Of a DNA stretch of 64,000 bases, positions 33,807-43,425 are shown piece after piece. The notes below the pieces were generated by a model. That model saw nothing but the letters and a program-made list of their open reading frames with translations. It did not search any database and had not been told where the DNA came from. The position numbers and the translations under genes were made by a program. The stretch is taken from positions 1,860,001-1,924,000 of the forward strand of contig NZ_CP044016.1 of assembly GCF_004337365.2 (NCBI RefSeq). The letters run 5' to 3'. The DNA comes from Rhizosphaericola mali. Its GTDB lineage: Bacteria; Bacteroidota; Bacteroidia; Chitinophagales; Chitinophagaceae. The first letter of the stretch is position 1. Every line of letters starts with the position of its first letter.

Positions 33807-36227
33807 ATGAAATATAAAATAATTTTTGCATGTAGTATTGTGTTCCTATTGCTAACGCAACACAAAGTACATGCGCAAATGCGTTTTGATTCGGTTTTAA
33901 ATAATTATGCAGCAAATTACCAGACTGAAAAAGTCTATTTTCAATTAGACAAGCCAGCTTATGGAGTAGGTGATACTGTGTGGTTCAAGGGATATGTCAT
34001 GGCGGGCATCACTCCTACTGAAAAAAGTAAAAATCTTTATATCGACTTCAGTGACGTAAAAGGTAAAGTACTAGCACATCTTGTATACCCAATTATTATG
34101 GGTGGAGCATTCGGACAATTCACCGTTCCGGATTCCTTGACTGGAAAGTTTTTACATATGCGCGGCTATACCAATTGGATGCGCAATTTTGATTCTGCCT
34201 TTTTTTATGAAAAAGACATTCGTATCATTAAAAGTGACCCTAATGTAGTCAAAGTGCAACCCAAACAACAAACATCAATTACCTTTTTCCCAGAAGGAGG
34301 AAATTTCGTTGCAGGAATAAAGGCAAATATAGCTTTCAAAGCAACGGATCAATTTGGAATTCCTGTAGATGTAAATGGTGAGGTTGTAGATAGTAAAAAT
34401 GCTAATGTTGGCGAATTTAAATCTAAACATGACGGAATGGGCGTATTTTCGATCTTCCCTTCTGCAAATGAAAAATACAAAGCTATCTGGACGGATGCTA
34501 ACAAGGTGAAACATGAAACGGAATTGCCAAATATTTCCAATTCTGGCGTAGTATTACAACTGGCCAATATTGGAAAAAATAAAGCATTTCTAATTTCAAG
34601 AACCGATAATGTTCCGGCCGAACAAAAGGAATTACATATACTTGCGACTATACAACAACAGCCGGTTTATTTGGCTAACATCAATCTTGAAACGAAAAAT
34701 TCTATTGGTGGTAGTTTTGATGCTTCAGAGATGCCTGCAGGTGTAATGATTGTTACGATTTTGGATAAAAATTATGTACCGCTTGCAGAGCGAATTACAT
34801 TCGTAGATAATTTAGCCGAAGCAAAAGTGGAACCAGAATTAGGATTTACAAAAATTGGGTTAAATAAAAGAGCGGCAAATGAGGTGGTTGTAAATCTTCC
34901 AGATTCTAATATTGCAAACTTATCTTTATCAATTACGGATGCTGAACTTGGCATTGATAGTTCGTCCAATATTGTTTCCCAATTATTAATGTCTGATGAT
35001 ATTAAAGGGCGAGTTTACCATCCATTATATTATTTTTCAGATACGACAAAAGAAATCAAAAATAATTTAGAATTGGTCATGATGACCAATGGTTGGAGAA
35101 AATATAATTGGGATAAAATTGCAGCAGGCGAATTTCCTAAAATTAATTATCCAGTAGATACTAGTTATCTTACGCTTTCTGGAAAAATATTTGGTGCAAC
35201 ACCAGATCAAATTCGCACTGCAGGTGAAATAATTTTATTGGCAACGCCTACAGGTCAGAATAAGAATACGAAATTTATTCCAATGACCGTAAAGCCAGAT
35301 GGCACTTTTAATGATCCCAATGCACTTTTCTTTGATTCCCTTTCTGTAAGATATCAATTTGCCAAAAAGAAAAATTTTGCGGATCAAGTTTCTGTAAAAT
35401 TTATGAATAACAGAATATTACCGCCATTAAATATATTTCCAGATAAACAAAATTTAGCCTTCTTGATGATGACAGATACTTCTGGAGAAGCTAGATTAAA
35501 ATATATGTTAGCAGAACAATATCGTATTGCTCAATTAGCTAAAACGAAAACATTGGAAGATGTAACCGTCCATACGAAGGCAAAATCACCATTAGAAATC
35601 ATGGATGATAAATACACTTCAGGTATGTTTAAAGGTGGTGATGCACAAGAGTTTAACCTTGTAAATGATATGGTAGCACAGACATCTATGAATATCTTAC
35701 AATATTTGCAAGGTCGTGTTGCAGGTTTACAAATCAGTAATCCGACTAGTAATCCATCTATGACTTGGAGAGGTGGTACCCCACAAATTTATTTGGATGA
35801 AATGCCTGTTGATGTTAATATGATCCAAAATATGCCTGTTACGGATATGGCGTATTTAAAAGTATTTCGTCCTCCATTTATGGGCGGCTTTGGAGGTGGA
35901 AGTGGTGGAGCTATTGCCATTTACACAAAAAGAGGGGACGAAAGGGCTGCTTCTTCAGATGCAAAAGGTCTTCCTGGTCAGTTAATCGCAGGTTATTCAA
36001 GTATCAAAGAGTTTTATGTTCCCAATTATGATGATTTGAATGTTGATTGGAACAAACCCGACCTTCGTACCACTTTGTATTGGGTACCATCTATCCTAAC
36101 AGGTCCAAACAATAAAATGGTCAGAATGAAATTTTTCAACAACGACTACACGCACTCTTTTAGAGTTGTATTGGAAGGAATGGCGAGCGATGGACGATTG
36201 ATACATGTAGAAAAAGTAATCGAATAA
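33807..36227 (+). CDS. Exported MG2-like/TonB-plug-domain protein
   Basis: This is an 806-residue protein with a Sec signal peptide (ending KVHAQ). The N-terminal part (about residues 35-350) resembles the macroglobulin-like MG2 strands seen in large Bacteroidota surface proteins (TEKVYFQLDKPAYGVGDTVW, ITFFPEGGNFVAG). Residues about 580-710 form a TonB-dependent-receptor plug-like domain (LQYLQGRVAGLQI, GGTPQIYLDEMPVDV, GGAIAIYTKRGDE). There is no 22-strand barrel after it. The family is common in Bacteroidota, often annotated as a TonB-dependent receptor, though it cannot be a channel by itself. Function is unknown; a periplasmic or outer-membrane assembly role is possible. Confidence 0.8.
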   Translation: MKYKIIFACSIVFLLLTQHKVHAQMRFDSVLNNYAANYQTEKVYFQLDKPAYGVGDTVWFKGYVMAGITPTEKSKNLYIDFSDVKGKVLAHLVYPIIMGGAFGQFTVPDSLTGKFLHMRGYTNWMRNFDSAFFYEKDIRIIKSDPNVVKVQPKQQTSITFFPEGGNFVAGIKANIAFKATDQFGIPVDVNGEVVDSKNANVGEFKSKHDGMGVFSIFPSANEKYKAIWTDANKVKHETELPNISNSGVVLQLANIGKNKAFLISRTDNVPAEQKELHILATIQQQPVYLANINLETKNSIGGSFDASEMPAGVMIVTILDKNYVPLAERITFVDNLAEAKVEPELGFTKIGLNKRAANEVVVNLPDSNIANLSLSITDAELGIDSSSNIVSQLLMSDDIKGRVYHPLYYFSDTTKEIKNNLELVMMTNGWRKYNWDKIAAGEFPKINYPVDTSYLTLSGKIFGATPDQIRTAGEIILLATPTGQNKNTKFIPMTVKPDGTFNDPNALFFDSLSVRYQFAKKKNFADQVSVKFMNNRILPPLNIFPDKQNLAFLMMTDTSGEARLKYMLAEQYRIAQLAKTKTLEDVTVHTKAKSPLEIMDDKYTSGMFKGGDAQEFNLVNDMVAQTSMNILQYLQGRVAGLQISNPTSNPSMTWRGGTPQIYLDEMPVDVNMIQNMPVTDMAYLKVFRPPFMGGFGGGSGGAIAIYTKRGDERAASSDAKGLPGQLIAGYSSIKEFYVPNYDDLNVDWNKPDLRTTLYWVPSILTGPNNKMVRMKFFNNDYTHSFRVVLEGMASDGRLIHVEKVIE

Positions 36228-36243
36228 TTTATAAAAATAAAAT

Positions 36244-36561
36244 ATGGCGCAAGAATTAAATCCTAATGAAAACCAATTGAATATCGAAATAAGTGAGGAA
36301 GTTGCAGAAGGAACTTATTCTAATTTGGCAATCATTTCTCACAGCCAAGCTGAATTTATCATGGATTTTGTGAATATAATGCCAGGAACACCTAAGAGCA
36401 AAGTCAAATCTCGTATTGTCATGACTCCAATGCATGCCAAAAGATTTATGAAAGCATTAAGTGACAATATCCTTAATTTTGAACGCGAAAATGGGAAAAT
36501 CAATGATTTGAATGAAAATGAATTATTGATGAACTTTGGTGGTCCCACAGCACAAGCGTAG
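36244..36561 (+). CDS. DUF3467 family protein
   Basis: This 105-residue cytoplasmic protein matches the DUF3467 family: EGTYSNLAIISHSQAEFIMDF at the start (only part of the motif is quoted as GTYSNLAIISHSQ), then SRIVMTPMHAKRF and a C-terminal helix. It lies 16 bp after the TonB-plug gene and 34 bp before pruA. The family is widespread in Bacteroidota but has no assigned function. Confidence 0.9.
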   Translation: MAQELNPNENQLNIEISEEVAEGTYSNLAIISHSQAEFIMDFVNIMPGTPKSKVKSRIVMTPMHAKRFMKALSDNILNFERENGKINDLNENELLMNFGGPTAQA

Positions 36562-36595
36562 TTTTTAATTTAGATAGAAAGAAGATACAATTATT

Positions 36596-38227
36596 ATGAG
36601 TTTAGGTACATTTCACTATTCCAGACCGCAAAATGAACCAACATATTCTTATGCTCCTGGAACGAAAGAAAGAATTGCTTTGCAAGAAGCAATCAAAGCA
36701 TTGAAAAGTAAAGAAGTAGAGATTCCGATGTATATCGGTGCAGAAGAAGTAACTACGGGCAAAAAAATTGCAATTCATCCTCCACACGAGATTGCGCATA
36801 CTTTAGGCTATTTCCATTTTGGAGATACTTCTCATGTTGAAAAAGCAATTGAAGCAGCAAAGGCAGCAAAACCTAATTGGGAAAATATGCCTTGGGAGGA
36901 AAGAGCTGCGATATTTTTACGAGCAGCAGATTTATTTGCAACGAAATATAGATTTGAATTGAATGCAGCAACAATGTTGTGCCAAAGTAAAAACCCATTT
37001 CAAGCGGAAATTGATGCAGGAAATGAATTGGTTGACTTCTTGAGATTCAATGTACATTTCTTAAGTGAAATCTATGCAGAACAACCGGCTTCTTCTACCG
37101 GAACTTATAACCGTACAGAATGGCGTCCATTAGAAGGCTTTGTATTAGCAGTAACTCCATTCAACTTTACTGCGATTGCTGGGAATTTACCATGTGCGCC
37201 AGCACTTTGTGGAAATACAGTTGTATGGAAACCTGCAGATGCGCAAGTTTACAGTGCACAGATTGTAATGAAAGTGTTGAAAGAAGCTGGATTGCCAGAT
37301 GGTGTTATCAACTTAATTTACGTGGATGGTAAAGAATTAGGAGATGTTTGTTTCTCTCACCATGATTTTGCTGGTGTGCATTTCACTGGTTCGTCTGCAG
37401 TATTCAAAACTATTTGGAAGAATATCGGAACAAACGTTGATAAATTCAGAACCTTCCCAAGAATCGTAGGAGAAACTGGCGGTAAAGATTTCGTTTTAAT
37501 TCATAAATCTGCGGCTGTTGATTCTTCTGTTGTGGCGTTAGCAAGAGGTGCATTTGAATACCAAGGACAAAAATGTTCTGCGGCTTCAAGAGCGTATATA
37601 CCTTCTAATCTTGCAGATGAGATTTTGGAAAAATTAGTAGCTATGGTGAAAACTTTCACTATCGGAACTGTTGAAGATTTTTCAAATTATATTAACGCCG
37701 TAATACACGAGCAAAGCTTTGATAAAATTGCATCTTATATTGAAACTGCGAAAGCTGCTTCTGATGCGGAAATTATCGTTGGAGGTACGTATGACAAATC
37801 CAAAGGTTACTTCGTCTCTCCTACTGTGATCAAAACAACAAATAAAGATTTCGTTACGCTAAGCGAAGAAATATTCGGGCCTGTTTTGACAGTTTATGTA
37901 TATGATGAAAATGAATTTGAAGAAATCATCAAAGTAGTTGATTCAACTTCTCCTTATGCACTTACTGGTTCTATTTTAGCGACGGATAGAAATGCAGTGG
38001 CTTATGCAACACAACATTTGAGAAATGCCGCAGGTAACTTCTATGTAAATGATAAACCAACCGGTGCGGTAGTGGGGCAACAACCTTTCGGTGGTGCTAG
38101 AGCATCTGGTACAAATGATAAAGCGGGTAGCAAATTGAATATGTACAGATGGTTGAGCGCACGTAGTATTAAGGAAACTTTTAATCCTCCAACAGATTAT
38201 ACATATCCATTTTTACAGAAAGATTAG
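36596..38227 (+). CDS. pruA: 1-pyrroline-5-carboxylate dehydrogenase
   Basis: This 543-residue aldehyde dehydrogenase oxidises glutamate semialdehyde/P5C to glutamate with NAD+, the second step of proline use. Typical stretches are AVTPFNFTAIAGNLP, VWKPADAQVYSA, the Glu in GETGGKDF (about residue 291) and the catalytic Cys in GQKCSAASRAY (about 326), with the C-terminal GARASGTNDKAG. Length agrees with the single-function PruA group rather than with fused PutA. Proline dehydrogenase is not in the window. A terminator follows. Confidence 0.96.
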   Translation: MSLGTFHYSRPQNEPTYSYAPGTKERIALQEAIKALKSKEVEIPMYIGAEEVTTGKKIAIHPPHEIAHTLGYFHFGDTSHVEKAIEAAKAAKPNWENMPWEERAAIFLRAADLFATKYRFELNAATMLCQSKNPFQAEIDAGNELVDFLRFNVHFLSEIYAEQPASSTGTYNRTEWRPLEGFVLAVTPFNFTAIAGNLPCAPALCGNTVVWKPADAQVYSAQIVMKVLKEAGLPDGVINLIYVDGKELGDVCFSHHDFAGVHFTGSSAVFKTIWKNIGTNVDKFRTFPRIVGETGGKDFVLIHKSAAVDSSVVALARGAFEYQGQKCSAASRAYIPSNLADEILEKLVAMVKTFTIGTVEDFSNYINAVIHEQSFDKIASYIETAKAASDAEIIVGGTYDKSKGYFVSPTVIKTTNKDFVTLSEEIFGPVLTVYVYDENEFEEIIKVVDSTSPYALTGSILATDRNAVAYATQHLRNAAGNFYVNDKPTGAVVGQQPFGGARASGTNDKAGSKLNMYRWLSARSIKETFNPPTDYTYPFLQKD

Positions 38228-38246
38228 TTTAATCTTTTACATATTC

Positions 38247-38308
38247 AAATGCGGAATTCTTCTAGATGCTCCCAATATTGGAAACGCAAAAAATTCCGCA
38301 TTTTTTTT
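38247..38308 (+). terminator. Terminator downstream of pruA
   Basis: AAATGCGGAATT (38247-38258) pairs with its complement at 38292-38303 and is followed by an eight-T run. The loop is long (33 bases) and contains a short palindrome CAATATTG. Position and T-run support termination of pruA. Confidence 0.75.
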
Positions 38309-38316
38309 CTATTCAT

Positions 38317-38454
38317 ATGCCTAAAGAATTGTGGCCAACATTCACAGAATATTTAAATGAAAAAATAATAGAAAGTGAATCACTAATTGATGAAATAAAG
38401 CAAGCGTATCATTTTTATACAGAAACATTGCAAAAAATAAGGCTATTGAAATAA
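38317..38454 (+). CDS. Possible very small helical protein
   Basis: A 45-codon frame starts at ATG 38317 (MPKELWPTFTEYLNEK...). It ends inside the opposite-strand terminator hairpin at 38432-38466. An earlier ATG at 38266 lies within the pruA terminator and is unlikely. The peptide is amphipathic and rich in Glu and Lys, but no ribosome binding site is visible. It may be a chance frame or a gene remnant. Confidence 0.22.
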   Translation: MPKELWPTFTEYLNEKIIESESLIDEIKQAYHFYTETLQKIRLLK

Positions 38455-38466
38455 TCAATAGCCTTA
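38432..38466 (-). terminator. Terminator of the esterase/dioxygenase operon
   Basis: On the minus strand, arms TAAGGCTATTGA and complement (38438-38449 and 38455-38466) enclose five bases and are followed by a six-T run (complement of 38432-38437). It lies 6 bp past the stop of the esterase gene. Confidence 0.85.
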
Positions 38467-38471
38467 TAAAA

Positions 38472-39194
38472 TCATTGTACAGAATTTAACCACTGAACTG
38501 CATCATGCAGCATATCAGGATTGATCGTATGATTGTCGTGATATGTATGAAAATCTGGATGCAAACCCAAACTATCCAAATAACTCACAGCATCTGTAGC
38601 AAATGGATAATGTAGCACTTGGTCTTCTTTTCCATGAGAAATGAAAATTTGTAATTTTTTCAATCTTTCCGGGGACGCAACTAATGGTTTTACTTCGGGC
38701 AAAAGACGACCACTCATTACAGCGATACCTTTTATTTTTTCTGGTTCTGTCAACGCAACACTATAACTCATAATACCGCCTTGACTAAATCCAAGCAGAT
38801 ATACTTCATTTTCATCAAAATTTTGTTCGCTTTTCAAATCTTTGATGAATTTTAAAATCGTTTTTCGAGCAGCTTCTGCTTGATTTTCATTAATTACTGG
38901 ACGTCCTGTGGAAAAATCCACTTGAAACCAAGCATAACTTCCAGGTCCAAATGTTAATGGACCTCGAGCAGAAACTACTAAAAATTTATCTGGTAGACTA
39001 TCTGCAAATGAAAACATATTTGCATCATTACTACCTACGCCGTGCAACAAAATCAATAAGGGAGGTTTTTCCGTTTTGATTTTTGGATTACGAACTAAGT
39101 AATGCAATTGAGGTTTCTCTATAGTTGAATTAGACATTTTGTGTTGAATTAATAAGTAAATAGGAATCAAAAAAATGAGCAGTAGAAATTTCAT
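38472..39194 (-). CDS. Alpha/beta hydrolase, phospholipase/carboxylesterase type
   Basis: This 240-residue hydrolase has an N-terminal hydrophobic anchor or signal (residues 1-18). It carries LLILLHGVGSND (oxyanion region), the nucleophile elbow GFSQGGIMS (Ser near residue 139), and late Asp and His in GKEDQVLHYP and NHTINPDM. It fits the abhydrolase_2 (YpfH/carboxylesterase) family, which hydrolyses short acyl esters. The start overlaps the stop of the upstream dioxygenase-like gene by one base, so the two are coupled. The natural ester is unknown. Confidence 0.88.
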   Translation of the reverse strand: MKFLLLIFLIPIYLLIQHKMSNSTIEKPQLHYLVRNPKIKTEKPPLLILLHGVGSNDANMFSFADSLPDKFLVVSARGPLTFGPGSYAWFQVDFSTGRPVINENQAEAARKTILKFIKDLKSEQNFDENEVYLLGFSQGGIMSYSVALTEPEKIKGIAVMSGRLLPEVKPLVASPERLKKLQIFISHGKEDQVLHYPFATDAVSYLDSLGLHPDFHTYHDNHTINPDMLHDAVQWLNSVQ

Positions 39195-40084
39195 TAGGCT
39201 CTTTCTATTTTAACAGAAAGCATATTTAAAGAACCTGCTACCAAACCATCATTAAAAATAGTCGTCTTTTCATCTTTTTCTTGTAAGGATAAAGCGTACA
39301 ACAGCGGAATATAGTGCTCTGGTGTAGGAATGGATAATTGAAAATCGCGACCTTGTTTGTCATAATTGATCAACGCTTGATGGTCTTTATTTTCAATTAA
39401 TTGTTTCATTTTTTCATTTGCAGAAAAAGCCCATTCGTATGCATAACCAGGTTCGGACATTTTATCCCAAGCCGCCATTCTTAAATTATGCACCGTATTG
39501 CCACTGCCAATAATCAAAACTCCTTTATTCCTTAATTTACTCAATTCTTTACCTAATGTATAGTGATAAGATGCTGGTTGTGTATAATCGATACTCATCT
39601 CAATGACGGGAATTTTAGCATCGGGATATAAATGTTTTACCACGGTCCAGCAACCATGATCCAACCCCCATTGGTCCGTAATACCCACATGTGTGGACGT
39701 AATTAATTCAGAAGTTTCTTTGGCTAATTCGGGACTTCCAGGTGCAGGATATTGTACATCAAAAAGCGCCTTTGGAAAACCACCAAAATCATGAATCGTT
39801 TCTGGATGTTCCATTCCTGTAACAAAAGTGCCACGCGTCTCCCAATGCGCAGAAATACACAAAATCATTTTTGGAGTAGGAATTTCTTTCGCAACTTTTT
39901 GAAAACCATGAACAAATACATTGTCTTCAATTGCATTCATCGGATTACCATGTCCCAAAAACAAAACAGGCATTCTTTCCGTATTAGGTAAATTGCTAGA
40001 TATCGCTTGTAAATTATTTAATTTCATCATTGCTCCTCCTATGGGAAGTATTGTCAATAATTTTAAAAAATCTTTTCTATGCAT
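39194..40084 (-). CDS. ygiD: Class III extradiol dioxygenase, 4,5-DOPA dioxygenase-like (YgiD type)
   Basis: This 296-residue protein belongs to the LigB superfamily, in the YgiD/DODA group that opens catechol rings such as L-DOPA with a metal cofactor. Metal-site motifs are LGHGNPMNAI (His45), CISAHWETRG and GLDHGCWTV, with IGSGNTVHNLR downstream. The N-terminal 30 residues (MHRKDFLKLLTILPIGGAMM) look like a leader, suggesting export, which is not usual for E. coli YgiD. It is translated ahead of the esterase, with which it overlaps by one base. The true substrate may be another catechol. Confidence 0.88.
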   Translation of the reverse strand: MHRKDFLKLLTILPIGGAMMKLNNLQAISSNLPNTERMPVLFLGHGNPMNAIEDNVFVHGFQKVAKEIPTPKMILCISAHWETRGTFVTGMEHPETIHDFGGFPKALFDVQYPAPGSPELAKETSELITSTHVGITDQWGLDHGCWTVVKHLYPDAKIPVIEMSIDYTQPASYHYTLGKELSKLRNKGVLIIGSGNTVHNLRMAAWDKMSEPGYAYEWAFSANEKMKQLIENKDHQALINYDKQGRDFQLSIPTPEHYIPLLYALSLQEKDEKTTIFNDGLVAGSLNMLSVKIERA

Positions 40085-40196
40085 CTTATCATTTTTAAGA
40101 TTTTCTCATTTGAAAATACTCGTTTAAAAATTTTATAATGCAAAGTTCGGACGAAATACTAGCGCAATGGTAATACAATTCAGAAGAATCGTTGTG

Positions 40197-41030
40197 TTAT
40201 TGGGAAATGAGCTTGCGCATAGCTAAACGAAATTCGGATGGAGATTGTCCTGATTTCTTTTTGAATGCATGTGTAAAATAGGTTTTCTCATTGTATCCCA
40301 ATTCAAATCCGATCTCGGCTATCGTTTTGTCCGTCGTGATAAGAAGATTTTTAGCTTCGATTAATTTGCGTGTATCGATAATTTCTGAAACACTTTGTTG
40401 CAATATATTTTGACAAATAAGATTGAGATTTCTCGTTGTCATAAATAATTTGTCTGCATAAAATTGCACACTTTCGGGAGATTTATAGTTCAATTCGAGC
40501 AAATGAAGGAAATTTTTGAATGTGATACTTTGTGTTTTTTTCAATTCTTCATTGCCAACATTTTGCTTTCTTTTTTCAGATTCGATCATCGTAAATAAGG
40601 CACTCAATAACTGTCTAATGACCGCCAAATCTGGCGCAGATTGATGGTATTCCTGATAAATAAGCTGAGCTATTATTGTTAATCGCTTAAAACAGTCATT
40701 GTCCTGCAAACAAATATTTGCATTTTCATGATAATAAGAATAAAGTTGAAAAGTCGTCTCTGGAATAAATTCACTTTTGAAACGCATCACCCACATTTCA
40801 CATTCACCATGTAACGCGGAAGGTTGTACCCGATGCACTTTACCACGCGTAACAAAACTTACAAATGGCGCTTTGAAAATCTGAGATTTAAAATCAATAA
40901 AATGTTCTAATTCGCCTTTTACTCCGATTATTAATTCTTCAAAATCATGATTATGCGGCGTATTTGTTTCTCGTTCAATCTTTTCCGCATCTGCAGCAGA
41001 CAATTGAAATATTTTAAATAATTCTGTCAT
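40197..41030 (-). CDS. AraC-family transcriptional regulator
   Basis: This 277-residue regulator has a cupin-like N-terminal sensor (PHNHDFEELIIGVKGE, about residues 25-110). Two helix-turn-helix motifs form the C-terminal AraC domain (about 175-275), including TDKTIAEIGFELGYNEKTYF and SGQSPSEFRLAMRK. It lies 112 bp upstream of the dioxygenase-like gene on the same strand and is divergent to rpoN. It may control the dioxygenase/esterase pair; the inducer is unknown. Confidence 0.92.
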   Translation of the reverse strand: MTELFKIFQLSAADAEKIERETNTPHNHDFEELIIGVKGELEHFIDFKSQIFKAPFVSFVTRGKVHRVQPSALHGECEMWVMRFKSEFIPETTFQLYSYYHENANICLQDNDCFKRLTIIAQLIYQEYHQSAPDLAVIRQLLSALFTMIESEKRKQNVGNEELKKTQSITFKNFLHLLELNYKSPESVQFYADKLFMTTRNLNLICQNILQQSVSEIIDTRKLIEAKNLLITTDKTIAEIGFELGYNEKTYFTHAFKKKSGQSPSEFRLAMRKLISQ

Positions 41031-41183
41031 TTCTACAATTCAAGGCAATGTAATAAAATTACGGTTAATATTTAAAAAATCGTCCTCTTTATCAAAAATT
41101 AGACCAAAAAAATATATTTTAGTCAATTCTTTGATATTTATGTAAAATTCTCCTTAATTTTATCCCGGTTAATAGAAAAAATT

Positions 41184-42680
41184 ATGGCCCTTAGTCAAGC
41201 ATTACAACAGAAACAACTTCAGAAATTATCTCCACAACAAATTCAGTTAATGAAATTGTTGCAAATTCCTACTGCCAATTTGGAAGAAAGAATCAAGGAA
41301 GAAATGGAAGAGAATCCGGCATTAGAAACTAACGACGATAACTATGAAGAGGAGTACAACTCCGAATCTGAGGAAAGAAATAGCGACGATAACAATGACG
41401 ATTATGAAATGGACGGTGGTGAGGAGCAATATGACAATATAGATATATCAGAATATGTGCATGAAGGCGATGATGAAGTCGGTGATTACAAAACACGAGA
41501 TGATAATTATGGTCAAGCGGAGGAAAAGCAAAGCGTACCATTTAAATTAGAAAGTAATTTTCATGATACGGTTGTCGATCAGTTGGGTATGTTATCTCTT
41601 AAAGGAGATGATCAAGTCATTGCAGAACAGATCGTTGGCAGTCTTGATGATGATGGTTATTTGCGTAGGGATATTACCTCTATCGTTGACGATTTAGCAT
41701 TTAGACAAAATATAGATACTACAGAAGCTAATATTGAACGTATTATCAAATTGATTCAAAAGTTTGATCCTGCAGGTATTTGCGCTCGAGATTTAAAAGA
41801 ATGTTTGATTTTACAATTGGAAAGAATCGAATCTGAATCACCCAATGAAAGAGTCGAATTGGCAATGAAAATTTTGCAAAAATATTTCGACGAATTTACC
41901 AAAAAGCATTATGAAAAAATATTGCGAGGTTTGGATATTGATGATGAAAAGCTAAAAAGTGTCATCAATGTAATTTTACATCTCAATCCAAAACCTGGTG
42001 GTAATATCGGAAGTATCAATAAGGCAGAAAGCTATATCGTACCAGATTTCTTCATATTCAACAATAATGGTCAGTTAGAACTAACGCTCAACTCTCGTAA
42101 CGCACCTGCATTAAAAGTAAGCGAAGGATATCGAGATATGCTGAAGGATTACGAACGAGGTAGTAAAAAAGATAAGGGTCAAAAAGATGCTGTTTTATTT
42201 ATCAAACAAAAAATTGATTCTGCGAAGTGGTTTATTGACATGATTAAACAACGTCAAAATACTTTATTAAGTACGATGACAGCAATCATGCAATACCAAG
42301 AAAACTTCTTCTTGTCTGGAGATGAGACGAACTTAAAACCAATGATATTGAAAGATATTGCAGAAATTACCGCTTTGGATATTTCTACAGTGAGCCGCGT
42401 AGCAAACAGCAAATTTGTACAAACGGAATTCGGCACGTATCGATTGAAATTCTTTTTCAGTGAATCTCTGAGTACAGATTCGGGTGAGGAAGTGAGTACA
42501 CGTGAAGTGAAAAAGATATTGAGCGACGTTATCGAAGAGGAAAATAAGAAGAAACCATTAAGCGATGAACGATTAACAACGATACTTCAGGAAAAAGGTT
42601 ATAATATTGCGCGTAGAACTGTAGCAAAATACAGAGAACAATTAAATATCCCAGTCGCAAGATTGAGAAAAGAACTATAA
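41184..42680 (+). CDS. rpoN: RNA polymerase sigma-54 factor
   Basis: This 498-residue sigma-54 has all three regions. The Gln-rich activator-interacting domain (residues 1-50, QALQQKQLQKLSPQQIQLMK) is followed by an acidic linker (about 50-115) unusually rich in Asp and Glu. The core-binding domain follows, with a helix-turn-helix LDISTVSRVANSKF, and the RpoN box ARRTVAKYRE lies near residue 475. Sigma-54 needs an AAA+ activator; none is coded in this window. A promoter-like TTG and TAATTTTA lie just upstream (41126-41163). Confidence 0.98.
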   Translation: MALSQALQQKQLQKLSPQQIQLMKLLQIPTANLEERIKEEMEENPALETNDDNYEEEYNSESEERNSDDNNDDYEMDGGEEQYDNIDISEYVHEGDDEVGDYKTRDDNYGQAEEKQSVPFKLESNFHDTVVDQLGMLSLKGDDQVIAEQIVGSLDDDGYLRRDITSIVDDLAFRQNIDTTEANIERIIKLIQKFDPAGICARDLKECLILQLERIESESPNERVELAMKILQKYFDEFTKKHYEKILRGLDIDDEKLKSVINVILHLNPKPGGNIGSINKAESYIVPDFFIFNNNGQLELTLNSRNAPALKVSEGYRDMLKDYERGSKKDKGQKDAVLFIKQKIDSAKWFIDMIKQRQNTLLSTMTAIMQYQENFFLSGDETNLKPMILKDIAEITALDISTVSRVANSKFVQTEFGTYRLKFFFSESLSTDSGEEVSTREVKKILSDVIEEENKKKPLSDERLTTILQEKGYNIARRTVAKYREQLNIPVARLRKEL

Positions 42681-42692
42681 GTACACAACGGA

Positions 42693-43382
42693 ATGAATAT
42701 ATCGAATCAAATTGAAGAAACTGCCATCGTCGTACCGATGAATGATGGAATTGTCTATCCAAAATTTTTGCGAACCATTGCAAAATTGTTGACAATTCTG
42801 TTTCATCCTTTATTTATTCCGATATATGTTTTCCTTTGGATGCACTTAAGATTTCCTACAGAATTTGCAGGCATGGATGATCATACATTCAACATAAGGG
42901 CATTTGGGGTTTTTTGGACTACGGCATTTTTTCCTGCATTTGTTGTTTTTATACTTTGGAGATTAAAAATGATCAAAAGTTTGGATATGAATGCCAGTAC
43001 AGAAAGAATCATTCCTTACGTTGCAACAATGTTTTTCTATTGGTGGATGTGGTATTTGAGCCGCAATTTTACAGATCAAGCAAGTGCATTGAAATTTTTC
43101 TATTTTGGAATATTCTTAGCAACTATTCCAGGTTTGATTTTCAATAATTTTTTCAAAATAAGTATGCATGGCATGGGAATCGGCGGTTTAATCGGCGCTG
43201 TTACTTTGACATGCTATATGTATGGAATATATCTCGGAGCTGATTTGATTATATTATTTCTATTATCCGGTTTGGTATTATCTTCTAGATTAATATTAAA
43301 GGCACATAATAATTTTGAATTATATATGGGTGTTTTTACTGGATTGATTAGTCAATTCATTGCATATTATATTTTTTCTTAA
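42693..43382 (+). CDS. Conserved integral membrane protein
   Basis: This 229-residue protein has about six transmembrane helices and no signal peptide. Motifs include LFHPLFIPIYVFLW, NASTERIIPYVATMFFYW and SMHGMGIGGLIGA, the last resembling the final His/Gly part of PAP2-type phosphatases, but the full phosphatase signature is not seen. It follows rpoN by 12 bp. Function is unknown; it is found in this context in other Bacteroidota as far as I recall, which is not checked here. Confidence 0.75.
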   Translation: MNISNQIEETAIVVPMNDGIVYPKFLRTIAKLLTILFHPLFIPIYVFLWMHLRFPTEFAGMDDHTFNIRAFGVFWTTAFFPAFVVFILWRLKMIKSLDMNASTERIIPYVATMFFYWWMWYLSRNFTDQASALKFFYFGIFLATIPGLIFNNFFKISMHGMGIGGLIGAVTLTCYMYGIYLGADLIILFLLSGLVLSSRLILKAHNNFELYMGVFTGLISQFIAYYIFS

Positions 43383-43425
43383 GGTAAATTCCTTAATTTT
43401 AGAAGAAATATAACCGAACTAACCT

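Noticed and set aside
38266-38316. ATG at 38266 as start of a 62-residue protein
   Set aside because: It lies within the stem-loop that terminates pruA; only the later ATG is kept, with low confidence.
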